A stretch of 64,000 nucleotides of DNA from Armillaria gallica (taxonomy: Eukaryota; Basidiomycota; Agaricomycetes; Agaricales; Physalacriaceae): contig JBANDB010000017.1 in the NCBI GenBank assembly GCA_037576215.1, positions 248,001 to 312,000 on the forward strand. The letters are read 5' to 3'. How positions within the stretch are numbered: position 1 is the first letter of the stretch; every line of letters begins with the position of its first letter. Shown here piece after piece: positions 46,899 to 58,783 of the stretch. Below the pieces are notes generated by a model. That model was not told the DNA's origin, made no database searches, and worked only from the letters and a program-made list of their open reading frames with translations. Both the position numbers and the translations under genes were made by a program.

Positions 46899-48691
46899 GT
46901 CGAATTACCCATCAATTTCGTTATCATTGGAGGCGGAATAGCAGGGCTAACAGCTGCGATAGCCTTGAGCTCTGTCGGCCATAAGGTCGTTGTTGTGGAG
47001 AGACGTAGTTCATTGGAACAAGGAGTGAGTACACATGAGTTGGTCTTGACACTGAGGTGCTGATAAAGAGAAAGGCGGATGATGGAATCCGAATGGCTCC
47101 AAATTTTTCGAAAATCCTTTATCATTGGGGTCTTGAACAAGAGGTAAAGAATATCGCGGCAACATCACGAGCTCTACAGCTGTACATCTGTGTGTTATTT
47201 TCTACTTGTCGTTCTATCATCACTGATTGTTATAACAGATGAGACAGGCGAATTGCTTGGAAAACATATCTGGGATGTTGAAGTCTTGGAAGAGACTAAG
47301 GGCGAATTTCTTACTGTGCATGTACGTTCACTAAAGATTCACTCTCGATCGGATCTGTCTGAGTATCACTACCTCTTAGTATTCCGCACTTCTACAGCTC
47401 CTCTACGATGTTGCTGTCAGTCGTGGGACAGAAATTCGTTTCAATACTGTGGCGACAAACGTCGACCCCGTAAATGGTCGTGTAACCCTACATTCTGGTG
47501 AGGTCCTGCAGGGGGACGTGGTTGTGGGTGCGGACGGTCCATCCGGGATAACGCGCCGCGTATTTCCGAGGGGCTCAGAGCCAAACAGCGGGATGTCGTT
47601 GTTCAAGTGCGTCTTCTTTGCTTGATGCATCCTCTATCTGATCGCTTCCAGCGCCACGATACATCGGAACAGTATTATCAATGACCCAGACCTGGCCTAC
47701 CTCTTTGATGAACCTGTAATGTCGCACGCCATCCAGTTTTGCCAGTTATAACTCACTCCCTTCTTGGAACAGGCTGCAATGGCGAACTGGTGTGGCAATG
47801 GGTACCATTCTGTCACCTATCCAACAGTGAGCATCGCATCTTCTCAGGGTTTTTCCCCTTTCACACATTATCCCAGGGAACAGATGGCGCCTATTCTATG
47901 CTGTTGTATGGTCCAGCTAAAGAGCGGTCGCCGACTGCATGCCAAGATCTCCAAGATTTTGTTTCGACGGCGGATGAAAGGTAGGCTTCATATTATTATC
48001 GACCAAGCCAGGCTTTAAATAACCTATGATAGGCTACATGGACTGGCAAGAATGGCAACTTCATCCACGCACGTCCCAATCATTGACCGTCCGCTCCTTG
48101 ACGAATGGGTGAGTGGGCGCTTAGTGGTAATTGGCGATGCGGCGCATCCCGTCTTGGTAATACCCCTTCTACTCCGTATCACTTATTTCTCATCTGCGCT
48201 GTTAGCCCGGAGCAGTCCAGAGTTATGCTATGTGTGCCGAAGACGGTGCCATGCTTGGGAGACTGTTCTCTCATCTGCGCTCAAGTGATCAGATCCCTTT
48301 CTTTCTGGAAGCTTTCCAGGATCTACGTCATCCACGATGCAGTTCCGTCATGGACAGAGAGAAGGGACTACTTTCCTATTTCACACTTCCTCCTGGAGAG
48401 GCACAGATCATGCGGGATGAAAGCATGAGGGCGAAGAGGGATGCCGGACTCAGTGTGCTTTCGGCCGCGGATGCTCTTAACATTGAGGAAAATGAATGGT
48501 GGCTGGAGTTCAAGCACATGCTCTCGTATGATGCGGAAGATGACGCCGATAACTGGTGGGTGCAATGGGGGATCTTGAGACTAAGAGCAAGTGGTGTTGC
48601 ATTGGGCGGCGGGTTGGAGGTGTTCCAGAGCACTTCTAAGGGTTTCTATGAATGGACGCCAGAGCTAGATACCGACTTGAAGGTGTTTTGA
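46899..48691 (+). CDS. FAD-dependent aromatic monooxygenase, salicylate-hydroxylase-like
   Basis: Flavoprotein monooxygenase of the PHBH fold, using NAD(P)H and oxygen to hydroxylate an aromatic substrate. The N-terminal ADP-binding motif reads VIIGGGIAGLTAAIALSSVG followed by VVVVERR. The middle DVVVGADGPSG block and the GDAAHP...PGAVQSYAMCAEDG motif, typical of FAD ribityl contact, complete the signature. Exons join in frame through about eight introns, with ARALQLYIYETGELLG restored across the intron at about 47186. The first exon, holding the start codon, was not resolved; an in-frame stop precedes 46899 so an acceptor there (CATAG) is needed. Substrate unknown; no cluster partners seen. 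Confidence 0.85.
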
Positions 48692-49167
48692 CCATAATTT
48701 GTTATATGCTTAATTCGATAGTATAGTGTAAGTCATCTTGGGAATGAATATGGGATTAGGAGCTGTAGCTCCGTAATTGACAGACCTTGGATAGACTGAC
48801 AGAAGCCTTACTATTGACATGACTACGTAGAAGCACAAGTCAAGCAGTGAGGCCAGATTTGAGCGCTTGAGGAATTGATGGAATGGTTATAAATAGGCTA
48901 AACAAAAAGGCCTCTCGCAGATTGGCCATGTATGCCTGCGCTGCCTTGGCGGTCTATTTAAGCAATTCATCAGGTTTCTTATTCAATTGTTGAATCGTAG
49001 AGTGGGTAGTTGCGATATATCATGACCTGCATGCGCCTAACGAATGAATAGGCTCCGGCATAAAGTGGCAGAGATGATTTAGTTTGGCCGCTTCGTCGGC
49101 ATTTCATTGTTGCTAGATTCTGATTCCGCATGTTGATTAGTAACTCTTCTTCCCTGATACCTCGAAC
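48692..49167. other. intergenic stretch, nothing recognised
   Basis: 476 bp holding the 3' end of the monooxygenase transcript and the promoter of RPD3. No obvious TATA or CCAAT box and no RNA gene. Confidence 0.5.
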
Positions 49168-51279
49168 ATGGAGTCTCTGACCGGTGAAACACAAAAGAAA
49201 CGCGTCGTACGCTCCTCTGCTTATACGCATGAGAAAACTCTGACTCCTGCTATTAATTGTTACAGTGCTACTTTTTTGATTCGGACATCGGAGGGTTTCA
49301 TTATGGTCCGGGTCATCCGTCAGTGCCTAGAAATGTCAGACGCCTACGTACTGACTGGATTTATATACAGGATGAAGCCTACCAGAGTCCGAATGTGCCA
49401 TGCACTGGTGATGAACTACGGTCTCTATAAGAAAATGGAAATTTTCGTACGTCCCTGCTTTTCCAAATTGCTTGGATGGCAGCGGTTCCTCACCTAAATA
49501 ACATCAGCGGGCAAAGCCAGCTTCAAAGCGCGAAATGACACAGTTTCATTCTGATGAATATATTGACTTCCTCAATCGCGTTACGCCTAGCAACATGAAG
49601 TCGTTTGTTAAGCAGCAGCACAAATGTCGGTATTGTTTTCAATAGCTATTACTCTGGATTGCTGACGAATAAGTAAATACAGTCAACGTTTGGGATGATT
49701 GCCCTATCTTTGACGGGCTTTTTGACTACTGCTCGATATCAGCAGGTGGTTCTATGGGTGAGTCCGCTTACGTGGCGTTCGAATTTCGCTTAGTACATTC
49801 ACACGAAAACCAGAGGGCGCTGCTCGGCTTAGTCGTGACAAGTGCGATATAGCTATTAATTGGGCCGGAGGTCTGCACCATGCCAAGAAAGGCGAGGCTA
49901 GTGGTTTTTGTTACGTGAATGGTACGTATCTCGATTTTCAACGGGTCTTTTTCGGACTTGAAGATCGGCTGTAGATATAGTGTTGGGTATCCTCGAACTA
50001 TTGAGGTATGTACTACTCAGCATATTCATCTTTTTCTGTCTTAGGGTCATGTACAGATATCATCAACGGGTGCTGTACATCGATATTGATGTACATCATG
50101 GTGATGGTGTGGAGGAAGCGTTTTATACCACCGACCGTGTCATGACGTGCAGCTTCCATAAATATGGCGAGTTCTTTCCGGGAACAGGAGAGCTCAGGGT
50201 GAGTGTTTAATAAACCGACTTCGGGACATATGATAACCGGCATGCACTCTCTAGGACGTTGGTGTCCAGAAGGGGAAATACCACGCTATGAACTTCCCGC
50301 TGAGGGATGGCATATCGGATGAGAATTACAAGTCTGTGTTCGAGCCAGTAAGTCCGCTGGTCGTTGAAAATCAATGTGTGACTATAATCGAGAGTAGGTG
50401 ATCACAAAGGTCATAGAAACATTTGACCCCTCGGCGATAGTATTACAGTGTGGGACCGATTCCCTGTCCGGAGATAAGCTGGGAAGCTTCAATCTCTCGA
50501 TGAAAGGTGCGACAATTCTTTATATTTTGAAAAATGCTGAACAAGGCCCTAAGGACATGCTAACTGTGTAAAATTCGTAAAATCATTTAACAGACCTTTA
50601 CTTCTCGTTGGGGGTGGAGGATACACCATGCGAAATGTGAGCCGTGCGTGGGCTTACGAAACCGGCCTAGCGGTAGGCGTTGAGTTAGGTCCGGGTACGT
50701 TGAAAAGGCTCTATCCATCCACCGTCGGGTCTCATCTTTCGTAGAAATCCCGGTGAACGAATACTACGAGTACTTCGGTCCGGAATACCAGTTGAATGTC
50801 AAGCCATCGAACGCGGATGACCTCAATACGCGTACGTATCTGGATAGGGTCAAGCGAATTATCTTTGACAACCTGAGGCATATGGGTGGTCCTCCGAGTG
50901 TTCAGATGCAGGGTGAGTCACAAACACAGGCTGTAAAGTAGGATACTCACATAGAGCTACAGATATACCGTCTTTGCCTCACGATGAGGATATGGATGAC
51001 GATGACGATGACGAGCTTATACCTCCTGATGTTCGCCGACATCGGAGATTATTAGATTCCAGGAGGCAGGCGGATGGAGAGTTGTCCGATTCCGATGATG
51101 AAGGAGAAGGCGGTCGACGAAATCATAAGAGCGATCGTGACTCTGACGAGAAGCTAGGTACTGGAATGGTCGGAATACTTGCCGCTGGCCCTACGTCCGC
51201 GCATGCCGGTCCTAGCGGACAGACGACTGTGGAAAGGATTTTGTCGTCGAAGATGGATGTTGACGAGCAGGAGGACTAG
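49168..51279 (+). CDS. RPD3: histone deacetylase Rpd3 (class I, HDAC1/2-like)
   Basis: Zinc-dependent lysine deacetylase of Sin3-type repressor complexes. About 13 exons join in frame. N-terminal [20 protein letters not shown] follows a short Met-start exon. The active site is complete: [11 protein letters not shown] with the tandem His, [15 protein letters not shown] with the zinc-binding Asp and His, the [10 protein letters not shown] block with its zinc-binding Asp, and [17 protein letters not shown] with the catalytic Tyr region. Class I features [14 protein letters not shown] and [13 protein letters not shown] are present. The C-tail is acidic ([19 protein letters not shown]) and unusually ends with a Gly/Ala/Pro-rich segment before DVDEQED. 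No defects. Confidence 0.96.
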
Positions 51280-51662
51280 AAGAATCTGGGAGAAAATCTT
51301 TACCCTGGAAGTCTTTCACCAACAAACCAGCATATTGTCTTGTTTTACAGCTGTCTTTTACCGTATAACAACCTGTCGCTCTTTGCTAGTTTACCGCCCA
51401 TGACCGCCTACAAAAATCGACGTCGATCTAACTTCTAAGATCTGGTTCCTGGGTTCAGGGACCGATCAGTGGCTGTGTAAAGCAAGTAAGGAAGTTCACG
51501 TGATAGCAAGTTGAACGCGTCCAATTTCAAATTTCATAGTCTCTCTTTGTTTTATCTCTTCCTTCGTTAGGCGTATTTTCTTTCCGAAAGGCTGAAAACA
51601 AGGTATTCTCACCGTTATATTCATAGAATAGTCGATGTTGATCTATAGGTAGGCTCACCTCC
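51280..51662. other. intergenic stretch, nothing recognised
   Basis: 383 bp between RPD3 and the F-box gene on the same strand; holds a terminator and a promoter by position only. Confidence 0.5.
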
Positions 51663-53300
51663 ATGTTCGCCAGCATTCCAACAGACAAATCACGGTTTGA
51701 CGCTGAGCTTGCGGCATTCATCCCAGACTTGACGCATCCAGTCCGCAACAGAAATATCGAGGTGCTGCTACGATCTAACACGCCGCCTTCCAAGATGGAG
51801 GAGGAAGGTCTGCTATCCATAGTCCAAAGGGGCGACGCCGTGGTTGCCGACCTAGACCGACGAATCAAAGCGACGCAAGACGCTCTGGACTTTTTGGTCA
51901 AAGAAAGGGATCAAGCGATTTCGAATATTACAGATGCCCAGTCACTGCTTCATTCCAGTCGCAAACTCAACGAGGACGTCCTGAGAAGGATCTTTAAGCA
52001 CTGTGTTGATTCCCAGCCTACAGGAACAGACTCCTTGGATTCGAGGTCATGCCCGTGGACCTTGTCGCAAGTATGCAAAGAGTGGAGGAGAGTTGCAATG
52101 CACACTCCGAAGGTGTGGTCTCGCATCTCCCTGTCGTTTTCCGCTGTCGCCAATGAGGCTGACGATGCCATGCGTTCATTCATGCTGGGCCTATGCTTGG
52201 GACGTGCACTCAACCACCCCCTTTCTCTGAGAATCAATAGCGCACGGGATATCTCCAAGCATCAATTATTTTGGATGCTGGTGCCCACTGCGTCCCGCTG
52301 GCGAGAGGTCGATTTTGACATGCCATACGAATCGTTCCAGGCTCTGTCCCCTTATAAAGGATTCTTGGGAGGAGTGGAATATCTTTCGGTCTGTATCAGA
52401 GGACCAATTCCAGAAGGATCAGCGACCATCGACGCGTTCTGCATGGCTTCACAGCTACGGGAGCTGCACGCAACTGGCGTTGACCAGCCATTTAAAGTCT
52501 TCGTCCTCGACGGAGAGCGTATACTCAGATTTGAGGCTTTAGATGGGACAACAGATGACCACCTTTTGGCGCTGATATCTATGCCTTCAATCGAAAGCCT
52601 GGAGATCCAATGCGACAAGTCGAAGACCGAGGCCGTGGTCATTCTTCCGAATCTACAGGATCTCGGGATCACTGAACGTTTCTCCATTGACCAGGGTCGC
52701 GGGAGCGCCGCCCAGTTCATGCGTTGTGCCGAAATGCCAGTGCTCGAGACGTTGCGTATGTCTCTCGTTCCTACTGCGGGCCCAGTATTCCCAGCTGCCG
52801 CTCCTTATCCTATCACCACGCTGGATATCAGCTGCCGACTATCCCGTCCACAGGACTACCAGGAATTCGTGCACTTCTTATGGTCCCTGACGCAGCTTGA
52901 AAACCTGATCATCGGCGCCGATGATATCCCCGCTACGTTCTTTAAAAGTCTCGTTTATTCCCAGCGAGGAAATAAAGGGACCCATGTCTTGCCGAGAATG
53001 CAAAGGATTGACTTGCATCGCTCGACCTTGGCAGATGGTGATGAGACGATGAGTGGGCTTTTGTCGTTGATTTGGTCGAGGAGAACGGGGTCAGCGGGTA
53101 GGACAACTGGCACTCCGCGTCGCGCCAAAAGAATGTCAACGCTTGGGGTTACGTGTGCGTTGCTGCAGGAGGTCTTGTTGGAAGCTCCGTTGGTTGTTGA
53201 GCATGACCAGATGCTTTTGAACCAGTGGAAGGAGCTCTGTAAGAATGGCTTATCGGTTGTGTACAGGAACGCAGAGGCAGTCGACTCGCAGTCTTATTGA
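51663..53300 (+). CDS. F-box protein, single exon, 545 residues
   Basis: Intronless, typical of the large Agaricomycete F-box family. An N-terminal coiled-coil-like segment (about residues 45-90, RGDAVVADLDRRIKATQDAL) precedes the F-box LNEDVLRRIFKHCVD...WTLSQVCKEWRRVAMHTPKVWSRI. The rest is irregular LRR-like sequence (LRELHATGV, IESLEIQC, LETLRMSLV, ENLIIGADD). Presumed substrate receptor of an SCF ubiquitin ligase; substrate unknown. Start MFASIPTDKSRF is the first Met of the frame. Confidence 0.85.
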   Translation: MFASIPTDKSRFDAELAAFIPDLTHPVRNRNIEVLLRSNTPPSKMEEEGLLSIVQRGDAVVADLDRRIKATQDALDFLVKERDQAISNITDAQSLLHSSRKLNEDVLRRIFKHCVDSQPTGTDSLDSRSCPWTLSQVCKEWRRVAMHTPKVWSRISLSFSAVANEADDAMRSFMLGLCLGRALNHPLSLRINSARDISKHQLFWMLVPTASRWREVDFDMPYESFQALSPYKGFLGGVEYLSVCIRGPIPEGSATIDAFCMASQLRELHATGVDQPFKVFVLDGERILRFEALDGTTDDHLLALISMPSIESLEIQCDKSKTEAVVILPNLQDLGITERFSIDQGRGSAAQFMRCAEMPVLETLRMSLVPTAGPVFPAAAPYPITTLDISCRLSRPQDYQEFVHFLWSLTQLENLIIGADDIPATFFKSLVYSQRGNKGTHVLPRMQRIDLHRSTLADGDETMSGLLSLIWSRRTGSAGRTTGTPRRAKRMSTLGVTCALLQEVLLEAPLVVEHDQMLLNQWKELCKNGLSVVYRNAEAVDSQSY

Positions 53301-53489
53301 TGTTCAGTAAAAATAGAGTCTTGCTGCAGGTCAGAATAGAGTATCGTGTAATTTAGTATAACTTTGCTTATTAACAGGAAGAGCTGCCGGCTGAGACTGG
53401 TGTGCACCTATTAATGACATGGTGGTAAGCGCGAAGTCGATGGTTCCAAAAAGGGAAAGCACTTTCTTGACTCAGGACATCCATCATCC

Positions 53490-54630
53490 ATGTCTCGTAC
53501 GCCCTCGCCCAGTGACGGATCCGATACGGACGCAGAGGATATGCCCATCGTACTCGAAAAGATCCCGACTCTGGCCCAGTTATTCAAACAGGCCGTAATC
53601 AAGGCCGTGGAGAAGCCAAAATATCCCGTTGATTTCGCTTTACTTGATAGGATATCTCTGTTGTGCGTGATTTCGGCCTCGAAGGGTCAAATGGCGACAC
53701 CGAACGATGATTCACAGCCAGGGAGATATAACGAAGCTTTCTGTTGACTCGATTGTGAACGCAGCCAACAGAAGTCTCCTAGGTAGGTCGTGTGCGAGCT
53801 TGTAGTTCTTCAAGCCCTCATTATACTTCTCTTACAGGCGGTGGTGGCGGTACTTGTGATGTTTGAATGATTCTGGACATGGCTGACATCGTGTAATCAG
53901 TGGATGGATCTATTCATGCTGCAGCAGGCAGGGGTCTCTTAGAAGAGTGTGCGTTATATTTCCTGAATTCGGTGTTGTCGTTGATAACGATCTTTACCTT
54001 ATATATAGGTAGAGGCTTGAATGGCTGCGAAACAGGCGAGTCGAAGATCACCAAAGGATACAAGCTTCCCTCGTCAGCGCTATCAACTCTACCACATACA
54101 CTCTGTAATGAACTATCCACAGAAAACACATCATACATACCGTTGGACCGATATACTCTTCGAAGGATAGAGAGATAAAGGCGGAGCAGCTGGCATCGTG
54201 CTACAGGACCAGCTTGGAGCTTGCTGTGAAGAACTCTTTGAAGCATATCGTGTGCCCATTATCGTCCAACTAGATGCTAGTACTGATCTAGTCCCGCGTG
54301 TGTACAGGCATTTCCTTCAATATCTACGGGCATCTACGGTTATCCTATCGAAGATGCTACCCATCTAGCGTTGAACGAGGTTCGCCAGTTTGTAACAACT
54401 GAGCCTGGGTCGACGGTTGGTCTTGAATCTCTAATCTGACTTGAAACGGCTCATTCTCTGTACTAGTTGGAACGGGTTATATTCGTAGTGTGGAGTAACA
54501 AAGATCGAGATGTGTATCAGTGCGTGCTCTTTTACTGGAAACATCACCTGTGACCGACTATTTTTTCAGAGAGTTACTTCCGGAGTATTTCCCTCCTTCT
54601 GGGTCCTCGGAACCTAAAGGTGAAGAATAG
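53490..54630 (+). CDS. macrodomain protein, ADP-ribose (de)acylase type
   Basis: MacroD-type hydrolase likely acting on O-acetyl-ADP-ribose or mono-ADP-ribosylated protein. About eight exons join in frame. The ADP-ribose site reads [44 protein letters not shown] when joined across three introns (motif shown in parts: [32 protein letters not shown]). Then [27 protein letters not shown], and the second glycine loop [12 protein letters not shown]. Acidic N-terminal tail of about 25 residues. Start [12 protein letters not shown] at 53490. No defects. Confidence 0.93.
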
Positions 54631-54864
54631 CCGAAGATGAAGTAGAATAATCAAAGTGCTGTACAAGTAGTGGCGTCTCATGAAACATGGTATACGCTAA
54701 GTTCTGTTGCTAATTGGTTAGGTTCGGGGTCTTCGGACTGGAGTTGACCGGTCCGAGTCACCCGGTCCGATCAAGTCAGGTGATCTAACGCGTGCGATTG
54801 TCTGCGATTGTTTGTTCTACAATAATGATCTTCTCATCCCCCATTTCGTCGCGTCGAATTCACA

Positions 54865-57800
54865 ATGAAACGCTTAGCCGACGCGTACCTCACGCCTGTA
54901 AAACGCCAACGTAATTCCTCAATATTCGATGATCTATCGCTGCAGAGATTTCCTGCTGATTTGCAAAACAACTCGGACGACTGTGGATATGTATCGGGGT
55001 GTGTCTTCATGACATGGCCCGATAACGGCAGAAAGAAAAAAATGCTGCTTAAAATCCGTACAAGTCCTGGTAGCGCATCCTACACGCGTTTCGAAGTCGT
55101 CCTTGAGGCGGAGTGTTGGGCCGCCTTTTCTGTCCAGGGACTTGAACTGGGCGCAAAGGATGAGCTGTCGCTTGATTTGAAGGGAGTCACCGTTTTCACC
55201 GACGTAGACAAGTCTTGCGCTTCAGGATCGCTTCCGATACGGTTGAAATACACAACAGGTATTCGTATGAAGGTGATCAAGTCGCACCGGGCAGAGAAAT
55301 GGAACGGACGCGTTCTTGACACTTGGCTGTGGAACCGTGAGGGCTTCCTTTCTTCTGCGACACCTCCCAAGTGCTCATCCTTATCAGCTGTCTCCCCTTC
55401 CGCCAACACGCACTGGGATACGTTCGGCACACCAGCTTCTCAGGCAGACCTTCCTTCAACACCGCAGGTTAGCACAATCAAAGTTCTTCGTCAAAGATCT
55501 GACACCGTGTCTAGACACCCAAGCTCATTGAGTCCGACCCACCTACACCTCTCGCCGGAAAAAAACGCTCGCGTGCATCGACCGTTTCAGTCGACACGCC
55601 AGTTCCTGTAAAGAAGCTTAAACCTGACATTGTTGCGGAGAAAGATGAGCAGACGGAACCCACAAAGCTAACGAAGAAAGAGAGGAAAGCTTTGAGAGCC
55701 CAACAGCGACATGACCGACGGGTTTCTGGGGTTCGAGACGAAACAAAGCCTCCGGCACGCAACGATGCGTCTAGGGACTTGTCTTCAAAGCCCGAATCAT
55801 CTACTGATGCCATCAGTGTCGGTCCTGCTGAATCGGATAGTTCCAAGGTAGCTTCTTTGGGGCTAACTTCGACTGCCAATACCAACGTCTCTCGAGGTGA
55901 AGCTTTCGTATCATTCAAGGAAAACCATAACCGACACAAAGGTTCATTGTCTCAGAGAAATCACCCGACTCAAAAATTCCTGTCAAGGTGCCAATAGAAG
56001 GTCCTCTTGCCATGGCCGCTGGGTTGCATGTTGGCGGCGTGAGTGATAGGCTTGACGTAGTATTGCTCTGCAATGAACTTCTTTGACTTAGAACCGATAC
56101 ACGGCCTTGAAGCAAGCAATAAAGGGGACGAAAAACATCATAGGCGTTGTATGTTCTGTAGACGGTCCATCTAAGAAATCCTTTCGAGGTGCGCCGTTGC
56201 ATTTCACCATATTTTCGCATTACCAACGCTATCCCAGATTGGTCTTGTTCCATGACGATAGTCGATCCAAGCATCTGCTCCCCTGAAGACGGAAGTCTAA
56301 CGCATCCGCACAAATACTCGGTCAACTGTTTTACAAAGACCTACGAACAATGGCTCCCGCGTCCTGAGGTGAACGATGTGGTCATTCTTCGAGACGTCAA
56401 GGTAATGTATATCGTAATTCCGCCAGTACGAATGACTGACTTTAGCATAGCTGGCAGAATTCAATGGCAATCCATCTGCTATAGGATATCATGACTCGCT
56501 TCAGTGGGCTGTGTACAAACCAGAGACAGGAAAAATGGATCACAATCGAGGCAGTGCGCCTCTTTCTGTACGTCTGGGACAGGATGGCATGGGTGCTGTA
56601 TTCTCTCCTTTTTACGATGCCTGGCCTCAAGAAATTGCATATTGTTCTAAACTTACGGCTTGGTGGCGCGCAGTTCTGGAGAAGAGACGTGAAGGTTTAG
56701 GCACCGTCCATCAAATTGGTGGAGAGGTGTCAGGGAAGGAAATTTTCTCTGCTGGATCCAAGCGTCAGCATAGGCTCATTTGCGATGCTGGTCCTAGTGT
56801 TCCCCGGATGGCTACTTTGATTGTACAGTCGAAGTATTCATATCTATCTTTCGTTTGAAAACTCGCTGACAGGCTTCCAGGTGCTCTATGGATATGCAAG
56901 CGAAGCAGCCAATCAACCATATGATCTTTATGTCACCGACTACACCAAGAATAAGCAGCTCACACCAGTGCAATATAAATGGTGCCCTTCACCGGCTCTG
57001 GCGGAAACTGTTCTACGGATCCAGATGTGGGATAATGCGCGCGAACTTGGGACATCGATGCAAACTGGAGTAATTTACAGCATGAAGAACGTACGGATGA
57101 GAGTCAGCAAAGGAGGGTATCTCGAGGGAAAAATTCAAGAGGCAAAGATTCATCCACTTGACGAGAAAGACGCCGAACACAATGCCCATCTACAAGAGTT
57201 TTTAGAGTAAGCGTCACCTTTGTAGGCAAACTCCCTTCTTGACCTATTCCATCTTCTAGACGCAAGAAACGCTGGCAGAGCAGCGATGATGCCGTAGAGC
57301 CCCAGCCAGAGTATAATTTAATACAAGACGCAAAACCTGACGGATTTTTCAGCTGTATTGTCGAGGTTCGGATATATCTCTTTTCGTCTATCATTGCTTA
57401 CAAGGAAGTAGCTCATTCACACGACCTTCACGCATGAAGCATTCATTTACGTCTCGGACTATACCCGCCTTGACATTCTTCCCCGCCTCGACGAACCTTG
57501 GGCCGCCGGTCTAGAGCACGGCATTATTCGGATCAAGTTGACTGACGGGCAAGTTGAGATGGCCAAACGGTTCGAGGTCGGGACGATCTTGTCGATCAAG
57601 AATTTGCGCTTGAGGAAGTCATATAGCGAAAAGATTTACCAAGGACTTTTGGGTGGTAACCAGCGTCTTATTGAAAAGCTGGTCGATGGAAATTCTGTTC
57701 ACGCGGAGATGAAAACACGCTTGTTGGAGTACGCTTTTCACTTGTCGTTCTTCATGCTGACGCTGATATTGGTGTGAACCAGGCGGAAGGTGGACATCAG

Positions 57801-58675
57801 AAACGGACCTGTTGTCGATTCAGACACTAAACCCACTTCTGAGCCGGTGTCGGCAGAAGTTAAGCTAGAAGTCGAGCTGAGTACCGAGAACGCAGCAGTG
57901 AAAGAATCAGGCCAATTAACCATCAAGTCTGAAGCTACGAGTCCAACGGGGTATGCCACTTATTTATCCTACGCTAAATGGAATATTATTGATATTATTT
58001 ATCAAGGCAAGCAAAGAAGTCTGCTAAAAGTCCTCGTGAGCTCGGTGGGGATTTTGAAAGCTATCAAAGAGCTACGATTGCGGAGATGCAAGCTTGTACC
58101 CAGTGCCCCCACAAATTCCGCCTGAAGGCCAAAGCGGTCAGCTATTTCCCCAAACTGCTCCAAGATTGTGTCATTACAAGATGCACGAAGTGTAACATAG
58201 AGTAAGTCATCTATACTTTTCTTTGGATTGCATGTATGCTGACGCTAATCCTAGCCTCCCGTCAAAATACAGAAAATGCATAGCATGCGACATCGACGAT
58301 CAAGCGTTGGAATATCAATACCGCCTGTTCCTGCGACTAAGTGATGAGAGCGGAGGGGACGATCTCATGGTCGCTGTTACAAACGAGGTTCGTAGTCCAA
58401 ATAGCCCAGTTGCTATGCCGCTGACAATGAAGAAGGGTCCACTCTTGAAACACCTCAAGCGCGTCAATCTGTGTGATGATCGCGATGCCTATCTAGCATT
58501 TCTGGACCTCGTCGAACCGTTCTTAGGTAATCTTGGTGATGTCCAAGAAGGAAGAGAGATCCGGAAGAAGCTTATTGAACCATCTTCGCCGACGCTGGAC
58601 TGCATGATTGAAACCTGGAATAACGTTCGGGGTGACAAGGTTTATGAGTTACGTGCTTACTCACCGATACCATGA
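54865..58675 (+). CDS. POT1: protection of telomeres 1, with one apparent frameshift
   Basis: Single-stranded telomeric DNA-binding protein. Start MKRLADAYLTPVKRQR at 54865. First comes an OB-like N-terminal region (about 200 residues) and a basic, low-complexity linker (KKERKALRAQQRHDRR). Then the Pot1 DNA-binding OB (YTALKQAIKGTKNIIGVVCSV...SCSMTIVDPS), a second OB containing PDGYFDCTVEVLYG...YDLYVTDYTKN, a related repeat PDGFFSCIVELIHT...FIYVSDYTRLD, and a C-terminal zinc-bearing domain with C-x-x-C pairs (ACTQCPHKF, RCTKCNID, KCIACDID). At the CCCC run 56802-56805 the frame is off by one base: the conserved GYFDCTVEV lies one frame from the preceding exon. About twelve introns in all. Confidence 0.88.
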
Positions 58676-58783
58676 TTTTCTCACCCTCTCGTTCTATCAA
58701 TATGTTTCAATTGGTAATGTATCGTACACAATAAGTGCAGTACGCGTGCACGCCTTCGTAATCCACAATACTATTGGCTACCG

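Noticed and set aside
56795..56880. Alternative donor GTACAG after ATT to avoid the POT1 frameshift
   Set aside because: It keeps frame but deletes the strand GYFDCTVEV that the internal repeat shows to be conserved.
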